The notes: generated from the letters alone by a model not told the origin. Shown: positions 1 to 10,047, counted from the stretch's first letter. The stretch: DNA of 64,000 nt from DDH964 sp963806685 (GCA_963806685.1 CAWDZB010000006.1:62001-126000); one strand, 5' to 3'. Numbers and translations: made by a program.

Positions 1-1351
<1,351 letters not shown>

Positions 1352-1379
1352 CGTCATAGCTCCCTATCTTCGGCCCGGA

Positions 1380-4300
1380 TTACCAGTTGGGCTCGCCCTT
1401 GAGTTTGCGCACCAGGATGAAGGTGTCACGGTTGGCGCCCGTCGGCCCCCAGTAATTCCAGCCGTAGCTGAACTGGCCGTAACCGCCGAGCATCAGGTTC
1501 GGCTTCAGACGGATGCGAGTCAGGCTGTTATGGCCGCCGGCGCGCTTGTTGTTGCGCAGCGGCGATTTGGGAACGCCGACGGTCCGCTCCGGCGAGTGGT
1601 AGAGGATCGAAATCCCGCGCGGCAGGCGGGCACTGACCACCGCCCGAGTGACCACCACGCCGTGATCGTTGTAGACCTCGACCCAGTCGTTGTCGACCAC
1701 GCCGATCCCGGCGGCATCCTGGTCGTTGATCCAGAAGGGATGGCAGCCGCGCGACAGGGTCTGCATCCGGTGATTGTCGCCGTAGGTGCTGTGAATCCCC
1801 CACTTGCCGTGCGGGGTCAGGTAGTTGAGCATGATGCTTTTGGCATCCGATTCGCTGACCACCAGGTCCTGTAGGCTGCTCGGATCGGGCTTCGGCTTGT
1901 AGGTCGGCAGATGTTCGCCGGCGGCGATGTACCCCTGGTGATCGAGGTAGAAATGTTGGCGGCCGGTCAGGGTCCGCCAGGGGACCAGGCGCTCGACGTT
2001 GAGGCAGTAGGCCGAATAAGCCCGGCCGCCGGTCGTCAGCCCGGTCCAGATCGGACTGTTCAGCAACCGCCGCGGCTGACGGTCGAGGTCGGCGAAAGTG
2101 GTGCGCACACCGCGGGTATCGGCCGCCAGGTCGGTCAACGGCAGGCCGACCTTCTTTTCTTCGGCGGCGAAGGCACGATAGCCCATTTCGCCGTTGGTCT
2201 CTGGAGCGAGTTTGAGAACGACTTCCGCGGCGTCCCTCGCCTCGCTGAGGGTCGGATAGCGTTTGCCGCCCCACTCAACCGCCATGGCGCTGGCGGCCAT
2301 CTCGTCGTAGTAATCCTCGACGTTCCAAGTGAGCCCGTGAGCGCCGACCCCTTCCCGGGCCTTGGGACCCAGAGAGATGAAGCGGTTGTAGAGATTCTTG
2401 TAATCGCGCTCGACCACCACCAGGCCGGGCATGGTCTTGCCTGGGACTGGCTCGCATTCCCCTTTGCTCCAGTCTTTGATCTCCGGTTGGGCCATCTCGG
2501 CCGGGGTATCGTGCTGCAGCGGCACGGCGACGATGTCGCGTACCGGTTCCGGCAGGTGCACCGCAGCCAGTTCACTGACCTTCTTCGCCAGTCCCTTGAA
2601 GATGTCCCAGTCACTCTTCGCCTCCCAACAGGGTGGAACCGCCGCCTGCAGCGGGTGGATGAAAGAGTGCATGTCGGTGGTGTTGAGATCGTCCTTCTCG
2701 TACCAGGTGGCGGTCGGCAGGACGATGTCCGAATAGAGCGCCGAAGTGTCCATGCGGAAGTTGATATCGACCACCAGGTCGAGTTTCCCCTCCGGCGCCT
2801 GGTCGCGCCAGACTACCTCCTTGACCGAATCTTTGGCGGTCTCGGGGGCGACGCTGTTGGTATGGGTGCCGAGGTAGTGTTTGAGAAAATACTCGTGTCC
2901 CTTGGCGCTCGACATCAGGGCGTTGCCGCGCCAGATGATCCAGAGCCGCGGCCAGTTCTCCGGCGCGTCGGGGTCCTCGACGGCAAACTTCATCTTCTTG
3001 TCGGCCAGTTGCTTGACGGTCCAGTCGATGATTTCCTGTGGGCTTGCGGCGCCCGCCGCCTCGGCCTGTTTGACCGCCTCGGCCGGGTTGCGGTCGAACT
3101 GGGGATAAAAGGGGAGCCAGCCGTTGCGCACGGCGCGGACCTGATGATCCATGGTGTGCCCGGCAGTGATGGCGCTCTGCTCGGCCACGGGCTGGACCTT
3201 GGCTTCGTCGGCGGTGCGTTCGTAGCGCCACTGGTCGCTGTGGACGTAGTGATAGGAGGGGGCATTCTGGAAGCGTGGCGGTTTGCTCCAGTCGAGCGCG
3301 CCCATGATCGTCGCCCAGGGAGCGGCCGGAGCGAGTTTTTCCTGACCGACGTAGTGATTGAGACCGCCGCCGTTCTTGCCGACGCAGCCGCAGAGCATCA
3401 GCGCCACAATGCCGGCCCGGTAGGTGAGATTGGAGTGGTACCAGTGGTTGACCCCGGCACCGATGATGATCGAACACTTGCCTTCGGTCCTCTCGGCAGT
3501 GGCGGCCCACTCGCGGGCAAACTGGATGACGTTGGCGCGGTCGATGCCGGTGAACTTCTCCTGCCAGGCTGGGGTGTAGACCCCCTCGGCATCGTAATCC
3601 GTCGGGTAGTCCCCTTTCAGTCCACGATCGACGCCGAACTGGGCCATCAGCAGATCGTAGACCGTGGTCACCGCAACCCGCCCCTGGCCGGTTTCCAGAT
3701 AGCGTACCGGCACTCCGCGCGCCACCGTCTGCTCGGTGCCGAAGTCGTCGAAGGTAACCTGCAGAACATCCTCCCGGCCTTCGAGCAGGGAAAGCGCCGG
3801 GGCAATCGCGCTGCCATCCTGCCCATCCTGCATTTGCAGGTTCCACTGTCCCTTCTTCTGCTGCCAGCGAAAGCCCAGGGTCCCGAGCGGCATGCGCGGT
3901 GCCTCGGTCGTTTCATCCCAGACCAGGTATTTGAAAGCAGCGTTCTCTTCTTCCTGGTAACGCGCAAGAGCACCAGCCCCAACCATCCGCCCGGGTCGGT
4001 AGCCACCTTCCTGCTCCGTCAGTTGGACCAAAAACGGCGTGTCGCTGTAGCGCTTGAGGTAATCGAAGAAGTAGGGAGTCTGGGAGCGGTGGAGGAATTC
4101 GCTGAGGATGACGTGGTTGACTGCCATCCAGAAGGCGCCGTCCTGACCGGCGTGGGCCGGAATCCACCAGTCGGCGTGCTTGGAGGTCATGGAAAAGTCG
4201 GGTGAGAGGACCGTCACCTTGGTGCCGTTGTGGCGCGCTTCGACCAGGAAGTGGGCGTCCGGGGTACGGGTCATGTTGACGTTCGACCCCATCACCGCGA

Positions 4301-4997
4301 TGTACTTGCTGTTGTACCAGTCGGCACTCTCGGCAACATCGGTCTGTTCCCCCCAGATCTCCGGGGACGCGTTGGGCAGGTCGCAGTACCAGTCGTAGAA
4401 ACTCAGGTTGACTCCACCCAGCAACTGCATGAAACGAACGCCGCCGGCGAAACTGAGCATCGACATGGCTGGAATCGGTGAGAAGCCGACCAGCCGGTCA
4501 GCACCATGCTTTTTGATGGTGTAAATGGTCGAGGCGGCAATGATCTCCTCGACCTCGTCCCAACTGGAACGGCGGAAACCGCCCTTGCCACGGGCCTGCT
4601 GATAGCTTTTGCGCCGAGCCGGGTCTTCGACGATCGAGGCCCAGGCGGCGACGGGGTCACCGTGCTCTGCCTTGGCGGCCCGCCAGAGGTCGGTCAGCAC
4701 GCCGCGCAGGTAGGGGTACTTGATCCGCAGCGGGCTGTAGAGATACCAGGAGAAGGATATTCCGCGCTGACAGCCGCGCGGCTCGTAAGGTGGAAGCCCT
4801 GCTTCAAGTTCGGGGTAATCGGTCGCCTGCAGTTCCCAGCCAACGATGCCGTCCTTGACATGCACGTTCCAGGAGCAGCCGCCGGTGCAGTTGACCCCGT
4901 GGGTACTGCGCACCACCTTGTCGCACTGGTTGCGGTTGCGGTAGAACTCCTCCCACTTGCGGGACTTGGGATCGACGATGTCCTTGATCCAGCTCAT
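1380..4997 (-). CDS. narG: Respiratory nitrate reductase alpha subunit
   Basis: Molybdenum bis-MGD catalytic subunit that reduces nitrate to nitrite on the cytoplasmic side of the membrane. The 1205-residue protein is full length for the family (about 1200-1250). The N-terminal 4Fe-4S site has His33, Cys37, Cys41 and Cys76 in the HGVNCTGGCSW...PRGC context. The putative Mo ligand Asp206 lies in YDWYCDLPNAS. There is no twin-arginine signal, consistent with a cytoplasm-facing NarG rather than an exported form. Its start overlaps the upstream cytochrome stop as ATGA, and narH follows 28 nt later, so the three genes form one operon. A nitrite oxidoreductase role is conceivable for the superfamily, but the cytoplasmic NarGH arrangement favours nitrate respiration. 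Confidence 0.96.
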   Translation of the reverse strand: MSWIKDIVDPKSRKWEEFYRNRNQCDKVVRSTHGVNCTGGCSWNVHVKDGIVGWELQATDYPELEAGLPPYEPRGCQRGISFSWYLYSPLRIKYPYLRGVLTDLWRAAKAEHGDPVAAWASIVEDPARRKSYQQARGKGGFRRSSWDEVEEIIAASTIYTIKKHGADRLVGFSPIPAMSMLSFAGGVRFMQLLGGVNLSFYDWYCDLPNASPEIWGEQTDVAESADWYNSKYIAVMGSNVNMTRTPDAHFLVEARHNGTKVTVLSPDFSMTSKHADWWIPAHAGQDGAFWMAVNHVILSEFLHRSQTPYFFDYLKRYSDTPFLVQLTEQEGGYRPGRMVGAGALARYQEEENAAFKYLVWDETTEAPRMPLGTLGFRWQQKKGQWNLQMQDGQDGSAIAPALSLLEGREDVLQVTFDDFGTEQTVARGVPVRYLETGQGRVAVTTVYDLLMAQFGVDRGLKGDYPTDYDAEGVYTPAWQEKFTGIDRANVIQFAREWAATAERTEGKCSIIIGAGVNHWYHSNLTYRAGIVALMLCGCVGKNGGGLNHYVGQEKLAPAAPWATIMGALDWSKPPRFQNAPSYHYVHSDQWRYERTADEAKVQPVAEQSAITAGHTMDHQVRAVRNGWLPFYPQFDRNPAEAVKQAEAAGAASPQEIIDWTVKQLADKKMKFAVEDPDAPENWPRLWIIWRGNALMSSAKGHEYFLKHYLGTHTNSVAPETAKDSVKEVVWRDQAPEGKLDLVVDINFRMDTSALYSDIVLPTATWYEKDDLNTTDMHSFIHPLQAAVPPCWEAKSDWDIFKGLAKKVSELAAVHLPEPVRDIVAVPLQHDTPAEMAQPEIKDWSKGECEPVPGKTMPGLVVVERDYKNLYNRFISLGPKAREGVGAHGLTWNVEDYYDEMAASAMAVEWGGKRYPTLSEARDAAEVVLKLAPETNGEMGYRAFAAEEKKVGLPLTDLAADTRGVRTTFADLDRQPRRLLNSPIWTGLTTGGRAYSAYCLNVERLVPWRTLTGRQHFYLDHQGYIAAGEHLPTYKPKPDPSSLQDLVVSESDAKSIMLNYLTPHGKWGIHSTYGDNHRMQTLSRGCHPFWINDQDAAGIGVVDNDWVEVYNDHGVVVTRAVVSARLPRGISILYHSPERTVGVPKSPLRNNKRAGGHNSLTRIRLKPNLMLGGYGQFSYGWNYWGPTGANRDTFILVRKLKGEPNW

Positions 4998-5881
4998 GCC
5001 CTGTGTCCTCCCTCTTTCTCTTTCGCGACCTGTTCCAACAATGGCAAACGCACCCCCTGCAGCCGCCGCCAGCCGAGGGCGGCGAGAAGGACGAAGAAGG
5101 CCACCACGACAACTACAACCTGCCAGGCAATAGGCGCAGCGATCTGCGGCGCCGCCTCGGCATCGACCTGGGCCAGAAAGGCTTTGATGTCGGCTTGTTC
5201 CTGCGCAGTCAGGGGATGTTTGGCAAATATGGGCGCCATGCTCGGAAAGGATAGGTCAGCCAGGGTCGAGGCCACCCCATCGGGCCCGTAGTCCCGATAC
5301 ATGGTCGTCAAGTCAGGTCCGTAGTTCGCCCCCCCGGCCTTCCCCAGCCCTGCACCACCCAGCCCATGGCAGCCAAGGCAGGGTGCTCCGCCGTTGGCCA
5401 TGGCCACGCCGCCGACGAAAAGCGCAGCACCGCGGGCTGGGTCGCCAGCGGGTCCCGCGGTTGCCTTCTCCGCCTCTTCGGCAGGAACCGGCCCACCCGG
5501 CGCAGCCAGATAGGCGAGCAGCGCCTCGACTTCGTCGGCGCTCAGACCGAGGTTGGGCATGGCCAAGTGGAACTTGGTCACCAGCGCGGTGGCGGCCGGA
5601 TCGCCGGAGGCGATCACCTCGTCCGGCTCCCGAATGAAGTGGGCCAGCCAGTCATGTTCCGCCCTCCGAGTGATGCCTGCCAGGTCGGGGCCGGTCGGCC
5701 GGTCACCGCTGCCAAGGCCGTGGCAGCCGCTGCATTTCTGCTCGAACAACTGCTTTCCCCGAGCGATCGGGGCATCCTGGGACGCCGCCCCGGCCGGGAG
5801 AACCAAAAGCGCCAGCCAGACCACAGACATAATTAGGGCCTCGCCGGGGCTGAGGCCTTTTCCCTTACGGACACTGAACAT
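4994..5881 (-). CDS. Diheme c-type cytochrome of the nar operon (NarC-like)
   Basis: A 295-residue membrane-anchored cytochrome with two CXXCH sites, KCSGCH (Cys50-His54) and PCLGCH (about residue 170). An N-terminal hydrophobic segment (about 16-33) acts as signal or anchor, and a C-terminal helix (IAWQVVVVVVAFFVLLAALG) precedes a short basic tail. It is first in the nar operon and overlaps narG by 4 nt. In Thermus and some other nitrate respirers a diheme cytochrome (NarC) sits in the same place and is part of the reductase complex, so a role in electron entry or assembly is likely but inferred. The start at 5881 is supported by GGGAGG 6 nt upstream. The internal Met18 is the alternative start. 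Confidence 0.88.
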   Translation of the reverse strand: MFSVRKGKGLSPGEALIMSVVWLALLVLPAGAASQDAPIARGKQLFEQKCSGCHGLGSGDRPTGPDLAGITRRAEHDWLAHFIREPDEVIASGDPAATALVTKFHLAMPNLGLSADEVEALLAYLAAPGGPVPAEEAEKATAGPAGDPARGAALFVGGVAMANGGAPCLGCHGLGGAGLGKAGGANYGPDLTTMYRDYGPDGVASTLADLSFPSMAPIFAKHPLTAQEQADIKAFLAQVDAEAAPQIAAPIAWQVVVVVVAFFVLLAALGWRRLQGVRLPLLEQVAKEKEGGHRA

Positions 5882-6027
5882 GACCAGCCTCCCATTGTGG
5901 TCGGTGCAAAACTGATTGCTACCGGTGTTTTATGATTTTCAGCTTCTGCAGATTTGCCCAGATTTTAGGCAAGACCCTTGTTTCATGGCGTTTCCGCCCA
6001 TTCGCCAGCGCGCGTTTGCACAATTTT

Positions 6028-6076
6028 AAATCAAACAATAGAACATTTTTTGAGGACTACTATTGACCTGGGTCAA
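6028..6076 (-). promoter_or_regulatory. Predicted FNR/DNR-type class II promoter of the nar operon
   Basis: TTGACCTGGGTCAA at 6063-6076 is a perfect inverted repeat (TTGACC-TG-GGTCAA). On the minus strand a -10-like TATTGT lies at 6035-6040, giving a start near 6028 and placing the palindrome centre at about -41.5, the usual position for class II activation by CRP/FNR-family regulators. The motif matches the general TTGA-N6-TCAA pattern of FNR, DNR and HcpR. Which regulator binds cannot be decided from the sequence. Confidence 0.65.
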
Positions 6077-6126
6077 AAAACCTTTTTCGGACCAAGCCTT
6101 TCTCCCGTCACTACCCAGCCTACTTT

Positions 6127-6175
6127 TTGACCACCGTCAAGAGCGCACGCCCGCGAATGCGCTAGACTGCATGCT
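6127..6175 (+). promoter_or_regulatory. Predicted FNR/DNR-type class II promoter of the NDH-2-like gene
   Basis: TTGACCACCGTCAA at 6127-6140 is a near-perfect palindrome of the same type as the nar site. A -10-like TAGACT lies at 6163-6168, giving a start near 6175, so the palindrome centre (6133.5) is again at about -41.5. The inferred leader to the GTG start at 6357 is about 180 nt. Confidence 0.6.
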
Positions 6176-6356
6176 TGCCGGTTCTTCGGGGGAGGACTAG
6201 GGCCTCAATATTCCCGATAGGTTTCCCGCCTGGGATTAGCCCCTCACCCTCCAGGGCGAGGCCTACCAACGGTCAGTGGTTTTCGATCTGGCTACAGATT
6301 TTGGAAGGAGCAACCGGCCAGGAACTTTCGAAGGAAACAGGGGGAAAAGACCAACA

Positions 6357-7628
6357 GTGAAGAAACGCGTCGTGGTGGTGGGAATGGGATTCGGCGGTAT
6401 CCGTGCCGCCCGGGTCCTGGCTGGCGGGGGGTGCGAGGTGGTGCTGGTCGACCGGAACAACTATCACCTTTTCCAGCCCCTGCTTTATCAGGTGGCGACG
6501 GCAGGGCTGGAGCAGGAGTCGATTGCCTATCCAGTACGCGCCATGGTGCGGGATTGGAAGGATATGAGCTTTCATCTGGCCGAGGTGACGGGGGTCGATT
6601 TCGCGGCCCGGCAAGTCCGGACCGACAACGGCCCCATCGCCTACGACTACCTGATCATGGGCGCAGGGAGCGTCACCAATTTTTTCGGTCTCGAATCGGT
6701 GCAGCGCCACGCCTTTGATCTCAAGGAACTGGCGGACGCCGAAACTCTGCGCAACCACATTCTGACCTCCTTCGAACGAGCGGTCCACGAGCCCGACTCG
6801 GCCCGGAAGCGGGCCTTGATGACCTTTGTCATTGTCGGTGGCGGCCCGACAGGCGTCGAGTTTGCCGGCGCTCTCGCCGAACTGGTGCATTTCGTCCTGG
6901 CCAAGGATTATCCGGAACTGGGGACCCATGCGGCTCGGGTGGTGCTGATCGAGGCTACCGACACGCTGTTGGCCTCCATGCCGAATACGTTGCGGATGTA
7001 CACGGTAAAAAAACTGCGCAGCATGTCGGTGGAGGTCGTCCTTAACGCCCGCGTCGTCGATGCGGAGCCGGAACGGGTGGTTCTCCACGATGGCGCCGTC
7101 ATCCCCGCCCACACCCTGTTCTGGGCGACGGGCGTAAAGGCGGCGACGATTTCCACCACCCTCGGCGTCCCTCCCGCGGCCGCGGGACGAATCCCGGTGG
7201 GACCCGACCTTACAGTTGCCGAACATCCCGAAGTCTATGTCATCGGGGACATGGCCTACCTGAAACAGGGTGAGGATGTATTGCCCATGACTGCGCCCGT
7301 TGCCATGCAAATGGGCATCTATGCGGGGAAAGCCATCCTGGCCAAGGAAAAGGGGACCCCCCCTCCCCCCTTCGCCTATCGCGACAAGGGGAGTATGGCG
7401 ACCATCGGCAAAAATGCAGCCGTCGCCAGGTCGATGGGGATGAATTTTCGCGGCTATCCCGCCTGGCTGGTCTGGCTGCTCCTCCACCTCTATTACCTGA
7501 TCGGCTTTCGCAACCGCATCGTCGTTATGCTCAACTGGATCTGGTATTACTGGTTCCATGAGCGACAGGTGCGCCTGATCACCAGGCGGGAAACCCGAAA
7601 GGGTCAGGGAGCGCCCCCCGGCGGTTAG
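6357..7628 (+). CDS. Type II NADH dehydrogenase-like FAD/NAD(P) oxidoreductase
   Basis: Membrane-peripheral flavoprotein predicted to oxidise NADH and reduce quinone without pumping protons. The N-terminus KKRVVVVGMGFGGIRAAR is a Rossmann FAD site, and FVIVGGGPTGVEFAGALAEL is the NAD-binding Rossmann motif. VYVIGDMAY is the second FAD-binding segment near the C-terminus. The C-terminal part (AWLVWLLLHLYYLIGF) is strongly hydrophobic, as in membrane-bound NDH-2. The GTG at 6357 places the start just before the Rossmann fold (423 residues). A GTG at 6276 would add 27 residues unlike the family. GGGGGA lies about 12 nt upstream of 6357, a rather long spacing. Its FNR-type promoter faces the nar operon, suggesting that it feeds electrons to the quinone pool during nitrate respiration. 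Confidence 0.85.
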   Translation: MKKRVVVVGMGFGGIRAARVLAGGGCEVVLVDRNNYHLFQPLLYQVATAGLEQESIAYPVRAMVRDWKDMSFHLAEVTGVDFAARQVRTDNGPIAYDYLIMGAGSVTNFFGLESVQRHAFDLKELADAETLRNHILTSFERAVHEPDSARKRALMTFVIVGGGPTGVEFAGALAELVHFVLAKDYPELGTHAARVVLIEATDTLLASMPNTLRMYTVKKLRSMSVEVVLNARVVDAEPERVVLHDGAVIPAHTLFWATGVKAATISTTLGVPPAAAGRIPVGPDLTVAEHPEVYVIGDMAYLKQGEDVLPMTAPVAMQMGIYAGKAILAKEKGTPPPPFAYRDKGSMATIGKNAAVARSMGMNFRGYPAWLVWLLLHLYYLIGFRNRIVVMLNWIWYYWFHERQVRLITRRETRKGQGAPPGG

Positions 7629-7678
7629 CAAGGTCGGGGGACTAATGAGAAGGGTTGAGTTCAGACGCGGAGGCCTTG

Positions 7679-7975
7679 ATGACCACGGAAATGGCAAAGG
7701 TTCGGGACTGCTCGGCGCTAGACTGTGCTTACAACCGGACCTGGAAATGCTTGGCGCCAGTCATCTCGGTAGGAAAGCAGGAAATTCCGACCTGCAACAC
7801 CTTTGATCCGGCCGGAACGGCGGGGAGAGCTGCCGAGCCGGGCCAGGGGGTCGGCTCCTGCGACATGTACATGTGTCTGTGCAACCGCGACCTGAATTGC
7901 ATCGCCTACACCATAAAGGTGAGGTTTGAGGATGGAACTCCTCGGTGCAAAACCTACAAGAATCGATACAAGTGA
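7679..7975 (+). CDS. Small Cys-rich DUF1540-like protein
   Basis: A 98-residue protein rich in Cys. The segment DCSALDCAYNRTWKCLAP, followed by CNTF, resembles the DUF1540 pattern (Cys...CxYN...C...CxTF), and the C-terminal half has further Cys (SCDMYMCLCNRDLNC). Such proteins probably bind metal, but their function is unknown. The ATG at 7679 is chosen because GGAGG lies 5 nt upstream. A TTG at 7655 in the same frame lacks a comparable site. It lies 50 nt after the NDH-2-like gene and could be cotranscribed with it. No signal peptide is seen. Confidence 0.7.
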   Translation: MTTEMAKVRDCSALDCAYNRTWKCLAPVISVGKQEIPTCNTFDPAGTAGRAAEPGQGVGSCDMYMCLCNRDLNCIAYTIKVRFEDGTPRCKTYKNRYK

Positions 7976-7995
7976 GCAGCCCCCTAAAAAGCAAG

Positions 7996-8032
7996 GCCCG
8001 CCCTGGCTTGGTGGCGGGAAAATGACCAAGCC
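7996..8032 (+). terminator. Overlapping hairpins downstream of the DUF1540-like gene
   Basis: Two alternative stems overlap here. CCCGCC pairs with GGCGGG at 8013-8018, and GGCTTGGT (8005-8012) pairs with ACCAAGCC (8025-8032). Neither is followed by a proper T-run, so termination is uncertain. Confidence 0.3.
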
Positions 8033-8143
8033 GGACTCGAACTTTTAACTTACTGATTTTTGAAGGATTTCTTGGAAGGACTTTTGAAGGGAAAACCGAA
8101 AAGAATCGGGTAGGAGGCGGGGTTACCCCCGCCGTCCTCCCAC

Positions 8144-8175
8144 ACCACCGTGCGTACGGTTCCGTACACGGCGGT
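8144..8175 (-). ncRNA. Group II intron domain V catalytic hairpin
   Basis: Read on the minus strand, ACCGCCGTG pairs with CACGGTGGT (9 bp, one G-U). Above it is a 2-nt bulge (CG), then TACG paired with CGTA around a GAAC loop. This is the domain V architecture. The CGC near the base is the putative catalytic triad. It starts at the base after the reverse transcriptase stop codon. Confidence 0.75.
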
Positions 8176-9579
8176 TCACAAGGCACACTGAAAGCGTCTG
8201 AGGTGGTCGATTAGCGAAACCAACCCCAGGTTGTCGAAGAAAGATTTGCGAAACGCATCGTGCATGTGCGAGGCTCCTGAGTTGTACCAGGGGCCCCGCC
8301 CGTTTTGGGCCGATTTCCAGGCCCGCTGTTCCGTCAATCCCCGTCGCATCAGATTCCTGGCCCGGGTGAAAGGGCGCTTCCACTGCCGCCACAGGATGCA
8401 GCGCAGTTTCCGCCGGACCCAGCCATCCAGTTCTTCGAAGATGCCTTTGACTTCCGCCAGACGGAAATAGGCGATCCAGCCCCGGAGCTTCGGGGCGGAC
8501 TCTTCGATGACTTTCTTGAGGCTGTGCCCCCTTCCCCGCCGAAAAACCTGCCTGAGATTGGCCTTGAGCCGCTTCACGGAAGAGTCCGCCACTTTCAGGC
8601 GCGGCTTCTTGTGAAAGCTCATGCTGTAGCCCAGAAAGGTCCTCTGCCAGGGTCGGTCAACGGCGCTTTTGGCGCGGTTGACCTTGAGCTTGAGCCGCTG
8701 TTCGAGAAACCGGGTCAACGAGGCCATCACCCGCTCCGCAGACCGGCGACTATGAACGTAGATGTTACAGTCGTCGGCATAGCGGCAGAAGGCATGGCCG
8801 CGCTTCTCCAGTTCCTTGTCGAACTCGTCGAGCAGGATGTTCGACAACAAGGGTGAGATCGGGCCGCCTTGCGGCGTCCCCTCCACCCGGGGCGAGACAA
8901 TCCCTCCTTCGAGAACTCCGGCCGTCAGGTAGTTGCGAATCAGTTGCAGCACCCGACGGTCTTTAACCTTGCGAGCCACACGTGCCATGAGCACGTCGTG
9001 CCCCACCCGGTCGAAGAACTTCTCCAGGTCGATATCGACCACCCAGCGTCGCCCCTCGGACACACGCCTGCGGGCGACCTCAACGGCCTGATGGGCGCTC
9101 CTTCCGGGCCGAAACCCGTAGGAGCTCTCGGAGAAGTCCGGTTCGAACAGCCGCATCAGCTCCTGATGCAGCGCCTGCTGAATGACCCGGTCCAGCACCG
9201 TGGGGATGCCGAGCATGCGCATCCCGCCGCCGGGCTTGGGGATTTCCACCCTGCGCACCGGCCGGGGCTGATAGGTCCCGTTCAGCAGCTCTTCCTTGAT
9301 GCGCGGCCACTCCTTCTTCAGATAGTCCTTGAGGTCGCGAACCGGCATCCCGTCGATGCCGGGCGCCCCCTTGTTGCTGACCACCCGCTCGTAGGCCGCC
9401 ATCATGTTGCCGCGGCTGACAACTTCCTCCATCAGTCGCGTCTCCACTTCCGTCCAGGAAGGTTCCCGGCATGCCGTGACGCTTGACGCACCTCCGCCGT
9501 ACTCTCGCGACTTCCGGTCGCTACCCTCGGGCGCGGCCTCTGGCATCTCAGCCAGAGCTTCTGCTTCCTCGATCGTCAT
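8176..9579 (-). CDS. ltrA: Group II intron reverse transcriptase/maturase
   Basis: Intron-encoded protein that helps splicing and reverse-transcribes the intron into new sites. It has an N-terminal RT region (NKGAPGIDGM), the fingers and palm motifs PKPGGGMRMLGIPTVLDR and FRPGRSAHQA, EGTPQGGPISPLLSNILLDE, and the catalytic YADD box. A maturase X domain follows (PKLRGWIAYFRLAEVKG...GWVRRKLR), and the protein ends with GASHMHDAFRKSFFDNLGL. No HNH endonuclease is present, as in class C. The ATG at 9579 follows AGGAG by 12 nt; an in-frame GTG at 9624 is the alternative. The frame is open and all RT motifs are present, so the element may be active. Confidence 0.93.
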   Translation of the reverse strand: MTIEEAEALAEMPEAAPEGSDRKSREYGGGASSVTACREPSWTEVETRLMEEVVSRGNMMAAYERVVSNKGAPGIDGMPVRDLKDYLKKEWPRIKEELLNGTYQPRPVRRVEIPKPGGGMRMLGIPTVLDRVIQQALHQELMRLFEPDFSESSYGFRPGRSAHQAVEVARRRVSEGRRWVVDIDLEKFFDRVGHDVLMARVARKVKDRRVLQLIRNYLTAGVLEGGIVSPRVEGTPQGGPISPLLSNILLDEFDKELEKRGHAFCRYADDCNIYVHSRRSAERVMASLTRFLEQRLKLKVNRAKSAVDRPWQRTFLGYSMSFHKKPRLKVADSSVKRLKANLRQVFRRGRGHSLKKVIEESAPKLRGWIAYFRLAEVKGIFEELDGWVRRKLRCILWRQWKRPFTRARNLMRRGLTEQRAWKSAQNGRGPWYNSGASHMHDAFRKSFFDNLGLVSLIDHLRRFQCAL

Positions 9580-10047
9580 CGAAATTCGGGGCTCCTGACA
9601 GGCGCCTCGTGTTCGGCCCTTCACCGAGGTGGTCAGTCCCGGCTACTATGGCCTCTGCTGACTTCTGCCGACCCGTCCCGACGCCTCTCGGCGCCGGTAG
9701 CACGAGGCAGATCGGCAGATCTCCCAGGGTAATGCGCGTGACCTTCCTCCCATACACCCGCCGCATCTACAGCCCCACCCCCTCCCGGATGGCTATCGGG
9801 CTTTGAAGATCTATGCCTTCTCGCCTGGATGGGACTGCCTCGTATGCGATTTCTGTTCGTCGGGCCGGGAGTTTGCCTGCGGCTTCCTTCAGATTCCACC
9901 TCGCGGTGGACACCCTTGCCGTTCAGCTAGCGGTTCCCGCCATCAGGGTCCGCAGGGGACTTGCACCCCCAAGTCACCGATTCACCACCACAGTGAATCA
10001 GACAGCGCCAGTCAAGGCGCTACGCGCCATGCCTGGCGCACACAAGC

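Larger units (their letters stand above)
5882..6356. promoter_or_regulatory. Divergent control region between nar operon and NADH dehydrogenase gene
   Basis: This 475-base gap has no convincing gene. It is more AT-rich than its surroundings and holds two FNR/DNR-type palindromes and two predicted promoters, listed separately. Short ORFs across it have no recognisable content. Confidence 0.7.
8105..10041 (-). mobile_element. Group II intron (class C-like) with reverse transcriptase
   Basis: A complete retroelement of about 1.94 kb on the minus strand. The 5' end GTGCGCC matches the GUGYG consensus (start 10041, with GTGTG at 10043 as alternative). It is followed by a long structured non-coding domain I region up to about 9625. 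The reverse transcriptase ORF ends at 8176, directly at domain V. A domain VI hairpin with a candidate branch-point A at 8111 lies 7 nt from the end at 8105 (intron ends ...GAT). Domain V appears to carry a CGC triad, and the protein has no HNH endonuclease domain; both fit class C. The 5' exon is the terminator stem of tRNA-Leu, the preferred type of target for class C introns. Confidence 0.85.

Noticed and set aside
1911..4205. Long plus-strand ORF opposite narG
   Set aside because: It is the antisense shadow of a strongly conserved gene in GC-rich DNA, with no recognisable protein features.
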